The notes under the pieces were generated by a model. That model had not been told where the DNA came from, ran no database searches, and saw nothing but the letters and a program-made list of their open reading frames with translations. From contig NZ_JAKCFA010000042.1 of assembly GCF_024198215.1 (NCBI RefSeq), positions 1 to 64,000 on the forward strand: 64,000 bases of DNA, written 5' to 3'. Each line of letters opens with the position of its first letter. Positions within the stretch are counted from its first letter, which is position 1. A program made the translations under genes and the position numbers. Positions 43,242-50,096 of this stretch are shown piece after piece. The stretch is from Myxococcus qinghaiensis (lineage in GTDB: Bacteria; Myxococcota; Myxococcia; Myxococcales; Myxococcaceae).

Positions 43242-44663
43242 TCAGCGGACCACGGAGCTGTCGTGGGGCTTCACCGGCACGGAGTCTGTCGAGAACCGAG
43301 CGAGCACCCGCGCGGCGAGTCGAGCACCTTCCACGCAGAGGAAGACGAGGAGCACCGGCTCGATGAAGTACTTGAACCGCATGTTCTCGCCCTTCTCGAA
43401 CAGGACGCTCACCGTGACGACGAACAGCACGGGCAGCACCAGCCCGGCCACGCGGAGCCAGGCGGCCCGGTCCTCGAGTCTCCTCAAGGCGGGCACCCCG
43501 GTGACGAGCAGCAGCAGCCAGAGCAGGGGCGAGGAGAAGACGAAGTCGAGCGGCTCGCGCCACGGCAGCCGGTCCACCAGGACATGGGGCTGGTAGCGAC
43601 TGGAGGGCTCTCCATACAGCGACGCATTCTCCGCGAAGGAGGCCAGCGTCACGGAGAGGGGTTGTTCGAGCAGCGCCCGGCGACACACGTACTTCAAGCC
43701 CACCGAGTAGCGCAGGGCATCCAGGTGGTTGTAGTTGTAGTAACCCCCCAGCTTCTCGTCCTGGCGCAGCACGGCGGCGCTCGAAGGAGAGGGCAGCGAA
43801 GCGGGCAACACGTGCGGAGGTAGGCGCACGCCGCCGAGGTCGGGCTCGCCCTGGCCGATGGCTCGGCAGAAGTTGAGCCCGTCGAAGGTGGACGTCATCG
43901 ACGTGCCGAACAGCACGAGCTGCTTGGCGACGTAGGGCCCCGCGAAGAGCGCCACCACCGCCAGGTACCGCCCCACGCGACGCAACGGGACGCTCCTCAG
44001 CAGGAGGCACAGGGCCACGAGCAGGAAGAAGGGCCACTGGAAGATGGAGCGCACGAAGAAGAGGATGAGCGACGCGGCCGCGAGCCGGGCGATGGAGCCG
44101 TCCTCGCGTTCAAGTCGCCACAGCTCGAAGCAGAACCACAGGAAGCCGAGCGCGCTGGCCGCGGTGCTGTCCAGCAACGTGGCGAAGGCGAGGGCACCCG
44201 GGTGCAGCGCCGTCCCCCCCGCGCCGATGAGCGCCGCTGTCCTGCCCGCCAGCCGATACACCCAGGTGAAGACGAGCGTCACCGTCGCCGCGAACACGAG
44301 CGCCCACGCGACGTAGGTCCACCGGTCCACGGCGTCCACCAGCGCCATGCCGTCGAGCGAGCCGTGGACCCAGGCGAGCACTGCGCGGAACACGTCCAGC
44401 AGGGGAGGCTGGATGTGCAGGTACCAGAGCGAGCGCACCGGCTCCTCACGCAGCTCCCGGAGCGACAGCGTCTGCATCATCCGCTCGGAGTTCCATGCCT
44501 GGAAGCGCAGCCCGTCCGTCGTGAACCGGCGGAACAGCGCCTCCATGATGAGCAGGAACAGGAACGACGCCGCGAAGACGACGCCCTGCTCGCGTCGGCT
44601 GGCGACGCGACGGACGGGCTTCGCTGAAGGAGCCGAGGGGAGGGGAGAGGAGTCAACCACCAC
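43242..44663 (-). CDS. Polytopic membrane protein, GT-C glycosyltransferase-like
   Basis: The 473-residue product starts at a GTG and has about ten transmembrane helices, beginning VVFAASFLFLLIMEALF. A periplasmic loop after the first helix contains WYLHIQPPLLDVF, resembling the first loop of GT-C transferases (ArnT/PMT-like, where H-P-P-L patterns are common). A large soluble loop lies between helices near residues 260-370. A role in transferring a lipid-linked sugar to a surface acceptor is possible but not proven. It lies 49 bases downstream of the MYXO-CTERM protein gene on the same strand. Confidence 0.65.
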   Translation of the reverse strand: MVVDSSPLPSAPSAKPVRRVASRREQGVVFAASFLFLLIMEALFRRFTTDGLRFQAWNSERMMQTLSLRELREEPVRSLWYLHIQPPLLDVFRAVLAWVHGSLDGMALVDAVDRWTYVAWALVFAATVTLVFTWVYRLAGRTAALIGAGGTALHPGALAFATLLDSTAASALGFLWFCFELWRLEREDGSIARLAAASLILFFVRSIFQWPFFLLVALCLLLRSVPLRRVGRYLAVVALFAGPYVAKQLVLFGTSMTSTFDGLNFCRAIGQGEPDLGGVRLPPHVLPASLPSPSSAAVLRQDEKLGGYYNYNHLDALRYSVGLKYVCRRALLEQPLSVTLASFAENASLYGEPSSRYQPHVLVDRLPWREPLDFVFSSPLLWLLLLVTGVPALRRLEDRAAWLRVAGLVLPVLFVVTVSVLFEKGENMRFKYFIEPVLLVFLCVEGARLAARVLARFSTDSVPVKPHDSSVVR

Positions 44664-44711
44664 GGCGGAGTCTCGCAGCCTCTCCGGCCTCCCGTACAGG
44701 GGCCCTCACGC

Positions 44712-46334
44712 TCAAGCCCGCGCCCACCTCCGACGAATCGCGAGGGCCGCCATGGTCAGCAGCCCGAGAGGACCCGCGAAGCCGCTCCCCGTCGCTCCGC
44801 AGCCACCGTCATCGTCGGTCTTCCCCGGTACCTCTTCCCCGGGCCCGGAGTCAGGAGCCCCTGCGTCCGGGGCGCCCGTGTCTGGAGTGCCATCGCCCGC
44901 GTCTGGAGTGCCATTGCCGGCGTCTGGAGTGCCATTGCCCGCGTCGGGTGTCTCGGTAACCGGACCGGACGAATCCCCATATGCGCCGATGTGCCTCGGT
45001 GGGGTTACGGTGCGTGACTCGGCCGAGACGTGCTTCACGTACTGCCAGTCCACGGGGAGGGAGGCGGCCTCCGAGGGCGCTGCCACGGCGGCCCCGCGCA
45101 GCGGCGAGCCCTGGGCCAGGTGGAAGTCCTGGCCCGCGAGGTCCACGAAGCCGGGCGTCGTGCCAGTCAGGTTACCGCCGGTGTCCACGACGGAGACCGG
45201 AACTCCGGCGAAGGTGGACACATAGCCCGGCTTGTACCAGTTGCCGCCATGCCGCAACGTGCCAGGCTCGTCCGTGAGTGACAGCGTATTGCCTCCCGCC
45301 GCGGCCACCAGGACGACGTTGCTGGTGACGTGGGCCGTCTGGGCATTCGAGGACAGCCGCAGCAGCGTGGTGCGGTCCGTGCGCGAGGAGACGACGGTGT
45401 TGTGGAAGAAGTAGAGCTGGGAGCGGTACGTGGACGTCGTCCCGTTGTCCCCGCCGAAGTGGACGATTTGCCGGTTACCGGCGCCCTCGGGCTCCAGCAG
45501 CACGTTGCCGTAGACGAAGGTGCGCGAGTAGGACGCCGCCGCGCGGACGGTCGCGCTGTCCGACTCGACGAGGTCCAGTTGCCGGTTGCCGCCCTCAATC
45601 CAGTTGTAGCGGATGACGGTGCCGGCGGACCGGTCTTTCAGGTTGTTTCCCTGACACCCGGTGCACAGCGGCCCGAAGCGGTTGAACTGGTAGGTGATGC
45701 CCAGCGCCTCGGTATAGGCGTTGTGCTCCAGGATGCTGCCGGAGTTGCCGTTGCCGAAGAGGTGATTGCGCTCGATGAGCAGGTCCGACGTCTCGTTGGC
45801 GACGAACAGGCCGTTGCCGCTGTCCTCCAGGACGCAGCCGCGAATGGTGAGGTGCTCGCCCTTCTCGATGAAGATGGCGGAGGCGTTGGTGGTGTAGGTG
45901 GAAGCTCCGCTGCGGCCGGTGAAGGACCCTCGAGCGCGGCGCAGGTGCAGGTCCTCCACCACCAGGTAGGCGGGCACCGTGTCGGCGGGCGTGTTGGAGC
46001 CGCCAATCTTCAGGATGCCGCGCTGCTCGCTCCAGAAGTTGAGCTGCGAGCGCGTCGTCGCGTTCTCCCCGACGATGACCGGCAGGTTGCCCGCCGCGTC
46101 GCGCACGCCGCGCACGGTGATGGGCGCGGAGGCCGTGCCGCGCACTCCCAGCACCCACTTCTCCGCATAGGGCGTCGGGCGCGCGTGGATGAACACGGTG
46201 TCACCAGGCTGGAGCGACTCCCAGGGCACCGCGCCAATGCTGGCGAAGGGCTGGCCAGGGCCGACGCGGTACTCGGTGGCCTGGGCGACGAGCGACTGGA
46301 GCAGGACGAGGAAGACCCATCGGAAACGGTGCAT
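44712..46334 (-). CDS. Secreted right-handed beta-helix protein with MYXO-CTERM-like tail
   Basis: The 540-residue protein has a signal peptide (FLVLLQSLVAQA) and begins YRVGPGQPFASIGAV, as do many parallel beta-helix proteins. The helix repeats run to about residue 410 (LTIRGCVLEDSGNGLFVANETSDLLIERN, FVYGNVLLEPEG). A Thr-Pro-Asp-Ala-Gly repeat linker follows. The end is a sorting signal: DDDGGCGATGSG, a hydrophobic helix (FAGPLGLLTMAALAI) and RRRW, the pattern of MYXO-CTERM. Such proteins are thought to be cleaved at the Cys and kept at the surface. It may bind or cut polysaccharide. Confidence 0.85.
   Translation of the reverse strand: MHRFRWVFLVLLQSLVAQATEYRVGPGQPFASIGAVPWESLQPGDTVFIHARPTPYAEKWVLGVRGTASAPITVRGVRDAAGNLPVIVGENATTRSQLNFWSEQRGILKIGGSNTPADTVPAYLVVEDLHLRRARGSFTGRSGASTYTTNASAIFIEKGEHLTIRGCVLEDSGNGLFVANETSDLLIERNHLFGNGNSGSILEHNAYTEALGITYQFNRFGPLCTGCQGNNLKDRSAGTVIRYNWIEGGNRQLDLVESDSATVRAAASYSRTFVYGNVLLEPEGAGNRQIVHFGGDNGTTSTYRSQLYFFHNTVVSSRTDRTTLLRLSSNAQTAHVTSNVVLVAAAGGNTLSLTDEPGTLRHGGNWYKPGYVSTFAGVPVSVVDTGGNLTGTTPGFVDLAGQDFHLAQGSPLRGAAVAAPSEAASLPVDWQYVKHVSAESRTVTPPRHIGAYGDSSGPVTETPDAGNGTPDAGNGTPDAGDGTPDTGAPDAGAPDSGPGEEVPGKTDDDGGCGATGSGFAGPLGLLTMAALAIRRRWARA
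44880..44942 (-). repeat. 21-bp tandem repeat encoding a 7-residue unit
   Basis: Three near-identical 21-base units (44880-44900, 44901-44921, 44922-44942) encode the TPDAGNG linker repeat; further diverged TPD/APDAG units follow. They are coding and directly adjacent, so they are not a CRISPR array. Confidence 0.9.
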
Positions 46335-46471
46335 TTCACGGAGTGTGACGCGGCTGTCGGGAAGCGGTCCACCCTGTGTCGTGGCAGGGCGGGCGACTCG
46401 GGCCGGCGCGTGGGAAAGGAGGACAGGGGGACTGGATGATTCCTCCGGCCCGGGGTGTAGTTCTCCCCCGC

Positions 46472-46876
46472 ATGCCCCACCTGCGTCAGGTCTTCATCAT
46501 CCAGGCCCTTCGCGAGCTCGGTCGGCTGGCCCCGGACCTCGCTCGCAACCGGGCGGAGCGCTCCCTGGAGGCCAGCCTCCAGAGCCTGCGCGAGGCCTGT
46601 CTCACGACGCTGGGCATGGAGCTGGACACGCTGACGCTGTTCGACGCGCGCTCCGTGGTGCGGCTCTTCGCGCACGCGGAGCAGGCGCGCATCCTCGCCC
46701 ACCTGATGGACGAGCGGGCGCGGACGCTCGCGGAGCACGGCGACTTCGTGGGCGCCCTCTCGGACACCGTCTACGCGGGGCAGCTCCTGTCATGCTCCCG
46801 CCAGCGCTTCGGCGTGCTGCGAGACGCGGGCGCGGCGGACGCCCTGGAGCGCGAGCTGCCCAAGCCTCCGACCTGA
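46472..46876 (+). CDS. Small helical protein of unknown function
   Basis: Read from ATG 46472 (MPHLRQVFIIQALREL), 134 residues; ATG 46436 is the alternative and has a GGGGGA upstream. The protein is almost entirely helical (AERSLEASLQSLREACLTTLG, RLFAHAEQARILAHLMDERARTLAEHGD) and looks like a DUF6483-type helical-hairpin protein, which is a weak suggestion. It has no signal peptide. It is divergent from the beta-helix gene and convergent with the AlkX-like gene. Confidence 0.6.
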   Translation: MPHLRQVFIIQALRELGRLAPDLARNRAERSLEASLQSLREACLTTLGMELDTLTLFDARSVVRLFAHAEQARILAHLMDERARTLAEHGDFVGALSDTVYAGQLLSCSRQRFGVLRDAGAADALERELPKPPT

Positions 46877-46898
46877 GTTCGGGCCCGAGCCGCGCTTC

Positions 46899-48077
46899 TC
46901 AAGACGCGACGCGAGCCCGGGGCCGGCGAACGGCCTGGGCGCCACAGGCCACCGCGTGCCGCGCGAGCGCCTCGTCCAACGCCGCGTCGTCCAGCTTCAC
47001 GCCCTTCTCGCGCCAGAGGTTGTCCACCTGGAGCACTCCCTCGCGCACGCGGGCCTCCACCCGTCCCACGAGCTGGCCCCGGTGGAGCAGCGGACACACG
47101 TACCAGCCCCACTGGCGCTGCGCGGCGGGCTTGTAGACCTCCCAGATGTAGTCGAAGCCGAACGCGACGCTCACCAGTCCCCTGTCCCACAGCACCGGGT
47201 CCAAGGGCCCGAGGATGCGCATCCTCGTGTCCGGCTCCGGGAACTCCCGCTCCCGGAAGCCCGAGGGCGCCAGGTACCGACGGGGTGAGCCCGGCACGGT
47301 GACTTCCTCGAGCACGCCCTCGGCGACCAGCGTGTCGGGCAGCGCGGAGGTGCGCACGTCGGACAGCATGGACCAGTGCGGTCCGCTCGCGCGGCTCAAG
47401 AGGCCCGCGGCCTCCACGCGCTCGCCCAGGGCCCAGTGCTCGAAGGCGCTCTTCACGCGGGCCTCGGCCATCTTCGGCAGGGCGCGTCCGGGAACGTCGT
47501 ACACCTTGCCGCCAGGGCCGCGTCCGCACACCACCACCTGGCAGCGCGTCCAGAGGACCTCCAGCGCCATGGCGGTGGCGCGCGCGGTGCCCTTCCAGCC
47601 GCTCCAGTCGATGGGCACCACCGCGCCATGGTCCTTCAGCTCGCGAGAGGACGACGGGCCTCGCTGAGTCACCTCGTCCAGCACGGCGTGCAACACCGGC
47701 TCGGGGATGCGCTTGAGCCGCTCCTCCAGCCTCCACCAGGGCGCCTGGGCCGCGCGCTCGCGGTAGTACGGGAAGGCGCTCGCGGGCAGCAGGCAGCGCT
47801 CCTTGGCGAAGTGCTCGAAGGCGTGGCCCGGCAGCAGGTGGCGGTACACGTCGCCGCGCGTGATTCCCTCCACGCGCGCCAGCGCCACCAGGTCCGCGTT
47901 GGTGCCGATGACATCCAGCGGGTCCAACTGGATGCAGCGCAGCGACTTGAGGAGCGCGCGAACTCCGCGCGCCCCGGGAGCTGACAGGGGGCGCGCGAGT
48001 CCCAGTTGTCCGACGAGGTAGCGCCGCGCCTCGTCGGGCGGCAGCACGGTGGGAGCGGGAAGCGAAGGCGAAGGCAC
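46899..48077 (-). CDS. AlkX/YcaQ-like DNA glycosylase (HTH_42 family)
   Basis: Read from GTG 48077 this gives 392 residues. The winged-helix YcaQ fold is recognisable: LLKSLRCIQLDPLDVIGTNADLVALARV near the N-terminus, then HLLPGHAFEHFAKERCLLPASAFPYYRER, and the late LDPVLWDRGLVSVAFGFDYIWEVYKP and WGWYVCPLLHRGQLVGRVEAR. The Q-L-D triad fits the Gln-hydrophobic-Asp motif reported for AlkX/YcaQ-type proteins, rather than the Gln-hydrophobic-Gln of AlkZ. These remove bulky or crosslinked alkyl bases from DNA. Exact substrate unknown. Confidence 0.82.
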   Translation of the reverse strand: MPSPSLPAPTVLPPDEARRYLVGQLGLARPLSAPGARGVRALLKSLRCIQLDPLDVIGTNADLVALARVEGITRGDVYRHLLPGHAFEHFAKERCLLPASAFPYYRERAAQAPWWRLEERLKRIPEPVLHAVLDEVTQRGPSSSRELKDHGAVVPIDWSGWKGTARATAMALEVLWTRCQVVVCGRGPGGKVYDVPGRALPKMAEARVKSAFEHWALGERVEAAGLLSRASGPHWSMLSDVRTSALPDTLVAEGVLEEVTVPGSPRRYLAPSGFREREFPEPDTRMRILGPLDPVLWDRGLVSVAFGFDYIWEVYKPAAQRQWGWYVCPLLHRGQLVGRVEARVREGVLQVDNLWREKGVKLDDAALDEALARHAVACGAQAVRRPRARVAS

Positions 48078-48105
48078 GGCGCGGACGTTAACCGGTGCCC
48101 CCGGC

Positions 48106-48414
48106 TCAGTCGCGCTCGGGTGGAGCCTCGTCTTCCTCCTCCTCGACGGCGCTGCCCACGGGCTCGGGCTCCAGGCGGGCCTGTCGCTGGCTGGCCTCCC
48201 AGGACTCCTCCGCGTCATGGGCGTGGACGACGGAGGCCGCCGCGTCATCCTGGGCGCTCGCCCAGGTGGTGTGCCCTCCGGCGTAGCCCTCCAGGGGACG
48301 AGCGCCTCGTCGGGCCTCCACCGCCAGGTCCTTCTCTTCCTGCTCGCGCAGCCGCTGTCGCTCCTGCTCCCGCTCGCGCTGGTGCTGTCGGTCGATGATG
48401 GGGTCGTCCGCCAT
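48106..48414 (-). CDS. Small highly charged protein
   Basis: The 102-residue product begins MADDPIIDRQHQ. The first 35 residues form a predicted charged helix (QREREQERQRLREQEEKDLAVEA). The middle is neutral and the last 20 residues are strongly acidic (AVEEEEDEAPPERD). AGGAGG lies 10 bases before the ATG, within a perfect hairpin. It has no membrane or signal segment and no recognised family. It sits 28 bases upstream of the AlkX-like gene, and the two may be co-transcribed. Confidence 0.65.
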   Translation of the reverse strand: MADDPIIDRQHQREREQERQRLREQEEKDLAVEARRGARPLEGYAGGHTTWASAQDDAAASVVHAHDAEESWEASQRQARLEPEPVGSAVEEEEDEAPPERD

Positions 48415-48416
48415 GG

Positions 48417-48437
48417 TGCTGACACCTCCTGTCAGCA
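48417..48437 (-). promoter_or_regulatory. Hairpin presenting the ribosome-binding site in its loop
   Basis: On the minus strand TGCTGACA-GGAGG-TGTCAGCA forms a perfect 8-bp stem whose 5-base loop is exactly the Shine-Dalgarno sequence, two bases before the ATG of the small charged protein. It could expose or mask the site depending on a bound protein. Confidence 0.65.
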
Positions 48438-48541
48438 ACGTGCGGACGACGCCCGACGACGGCAGCGAACCGGCGCGGCGCCATGACGGGCCGCATGCTC
48501 GGTGGGCGAGCGGTGTCCGCCCGTCGCCCACCCAGGCGCCC

Positions 48542-49519
48542 TCAGCCCGCTCGCATGCGCAGCACCACCTTGCCCGTGGCGCGCCGGCTCTCCAGCTCCC
48601 GCAGGGCCTGCGCTCCCTGCTCCAGGGGGAAGACGCTTCCCACCACCGGCTCCAGGAGCCCCTGGTCCGCCATCGCCTCCAGGTCCTTGGCGATGGTCGC
48701 CGTCAGCGACGGCTCATGAAGCAGGAAGCCGCCCCACGCCACGCCCACGACGTCGATGTTGCGCAGGAGCAGGCGGTTCACGGCGACCTCGGGGATGCGG
48801 CCTCCCGCGAAGCCCACCACCAGCAGCCGTCCCTCCGGCGCCAGCGCCTTGAGGCTCTTGTCGAAGATGTCGCCGCCCACCGGGTCCAACACCACGTTGA
48901 CGCCCAGGCCGCCTGTCTTCTCCTTCACCTGCGAGAGCCAGTCCCCGCTCGACAGCAGCACCTCGTGCGCTCCCGCCCTGCGGGCGACCTCCGCCTTGCG
49001 CTCGTCACTCACCACCGCGAGCACCCGCGCTCCCGCGCCGCGCGCCACCTGCACGGACGCCGTGCCCACTCCACCCGCCGCGCCGTGCACCAGCACGGTC
49101 TCGCCGGCCTTCAAGCGCCCGCGCCGGTGCAGCGCGAAGTGCGCCGTGTGGTAGTTCATCACCACGCCCGCCGCCGCCTCGAAGCTCCACCGCGCGGGGA
49201 TGCGGAACACCATGTCCGGCGAAATCGCCGCGATTTCCGCGAAGCCTCCCAACCCGAAGCTGAACGCCATCACCCGGTCGCCCGGCTTCACCGCCGCGCC
49301 CGCGGGCGCCGAGCGCACCACGCCCGCCACCTCCACGCCCGGCACGAAGGGCACCGGCGGCTTCAGCTGGTACTGCCCCCGGGTGAGCAGCAGGTCCGGA
49401 AAGCTCACCCCCGCGGCCACCACGTCGATGAGCACCGCGTCCGCTGCGTCGGGCTCTGGAACCTCCACCAGCGTGAGGCCCTCGGGTCCTTCCAGTCGCT
49501 GCAACTGAAGTGCGCGCAT
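48542..49519 (-). CDS. Zinc-free quinone oxidoreductase (MDR superfamily)
   Basis: ATG 49519 (MRALQLQRLEGPEG) has GGAGGAAGG upstream and gives 325 residues. The GroES-like N-domain has VSFPDLLLTRGQYQLKPPVPFVPGVEVAGVV, and the Rossmann domain has VLVHGAAGGVGTASVQVA, the NADPH-binding loop. VVLDPVGGDIFDKSLKAL and LLVVGFAGG are typical of QOR/zeta-crystallin-like reductases. There is no catalytic zinc ligand set. It probably reduces quinones or enoyl substrates with NADPH. Its 5' side faces the 577-base gap with the tRNA-like element. Confidence 0.92.
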   Translation of the reverse strand: MRALQLQRLEGPEGLTLVEVPEPDAADAVLIDVVAAGVSFPDLLLTRGQYQLKPPVPFVPGVEVAGVVRSAPAGAAVKPGDRVMAFSFGLGGFAEIAAISPDMVFRIPARWSFEAAAGVVMNYHTAHFALHRRGRLKAGETVLVHGAAGGVGTASVQVARGAGARVLAVVSDERKAEVARRAGAHEVLLSSGDWLSQVKEKTGGLGVNVVLDPVGGDIFDKSLKALAPEGRLLVVGFAGGRIPEVAVNRLLLRNIDVVGVAWGGFLLHEPSLTATIAKDLEAMADQGLLEPVVGSVFPLEQGAQALRELESRRATGKVVLRMRAG

Positions 49520-49634
49520 GTCCCTTCCTCCCGGCGGGCGAGCCTCGCGCACCGCACCTCATCCGCAAAGGGACACAGCGCGCTCTCGTGGATATCCCTG
49601 TCAGGCGCCGTGCGCGGCACGCGTCCTTCGGCGA

Positions 49635-49787
49635 GATTCCGGCGTCCGGCCGGTGCGGCCCTACACGCCCTGGGTGCTTGAAGTCGCTGGTTCGAATCCA
49701 GCTCTCCCGACTGTCTTTCCGGGAGATAGCTCAGTGGTAGAGCGCGAGCCTGAAAACGCATGGCCGCGCCACTCGGACGCCGGAATC
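49635..49787. repeat. Long inverted repeat enclosing a tRNA-like core
   Basis: The outer arms pair over 14 perfect bases (GATTCCGGCGTCCG, 49635-49648, with 49774-49787) plus a G-T pair. Two mismatches follow, then nine pairs (49652-49660 with 49762-49770). Inside a loose internal loop (49665-49675 opposite 49750-49757) the anticodon-stem halves of the tRNA-like core close. The whole 153-base element can fold as one long hairpin with a four-way junction at its end. Confidence 0.85.
49676..49756 (+). tRNA. Circularly permuted tRNA-like gene (3' half before 5' half)
   Basis: The 3' half is at 49676-49710: GCTTG (anticodon stem), AAGTC (variable loop), a T-arm with loop TTCGAAT, TCTCCCG (acceptor) and discriminator A. 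After nine bases (49711-49719) the 5' half is at 49720-49756: CGGGAGA (acceptor), TA, D-arm GCTC-AGTGGTA-GAGC, G, CGAGC (anticodon stem) and loop CTGAAAA. The acceptor strands pair 7/7, the D-stem 4/4, the T-stem 5/5 and the anticodon stem 5/5 with one G-T. Joining 49756 to 49676 would make a 72-base tRNA with anticodon GAA (Phe), but a joint elsewhere in the loop would change the anticodon. No CCA is encoded. It is not a normal tRNA, because downstream of the loop nothing pairs as an anticodon stem or T-arm. Confidence 0.55.
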
Positions 49788-49972
49788 CCTCCCACCCTCA
49801 ATTCCTGTCGAAAATGCGGCGGAAAATGCCGCTTGGCCTCGCGCGCGGACCCCGGCTGGCTGTCTTCGGTCACGCCTTTTTCGGGAAATTCTGAGGGGGC
49901 TGGGGTTACCCACTACGTCGCATGGTTCTTCAAAAGTACCGGGTAGGGCACCCATAAGTGCATGAAATGGCT

Positions 49973-49985
49973 GGGTAATTTACCC
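49973..49985. promoter_or_regulatory. Palindrome upstream of the metalloprotease
   Basis: GGGTAA-T-TTACCC is a perfect 6-base inverted repeat about 110 bases before the protease start, in the A/T-rich upstream region. It has the size of a repressor or activator site. Function is inferred only. Confidence 0.35.
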
Positions 49986-50096
49986 TAAACTCGGAATTTG
50001 AGAATAGGCTACTTAGTAAAATTATCGCGCAACCTTGAAATACGTAACCCTCCCGTGGCACTGTGCTTCCTAATCTTTCCGCTTAGGAGGATTACA

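Larger units (their letters stand above)
49520..50096. other. 577-base intergenic region with tRNA-like element and protease upstream region
   Basis: Besides the tRNA-like element the gap holds a GCGGC/GCCGC hairpin (49816-49832) without a T-run, then an unusually A/T-rich 100 bases before the protease start. A weak sigma-54-like TGGCAC at 50056-50061, followed five bases later by TTCC rather than TTGC, is the only promoter hint. No protein gene of credible composition is seen. Confidence 0.5.

Noticed and set aside
44880..44942. CRISPR-like repeats
   Set aside because: Units are 21 bases, directly adjacent with no spacers, and encode a regular protein linker.
49635..49787. Miniature inverted-repeat transposable element as the sole explanation
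   Set aside because: No target-site duplication could be recognised, and the inner sequence matches a complete set of tRNA stems; it remains a fallback, not the main reading.
49720..49791. Ordinary tRNA gene starting at the CGGGAGATAGCTCAG segment
   Set aside because: After the anticodon loop no 3' anticodon strand, T-arm or acceptor strand follows; these parts lie upstream instead.
50056..50070. Sigma-54 promoter TGGCAC-N5-TTCC
   Set aside because: The -12 element has CC instead of the near-invariant GC; kept only as a weak hint.
49998..50096. Upstream start for the metalloprotease
   Set aside because: TTAGGAGG directly precedes ATG 50097, which gives a proper lipoprotein signal.
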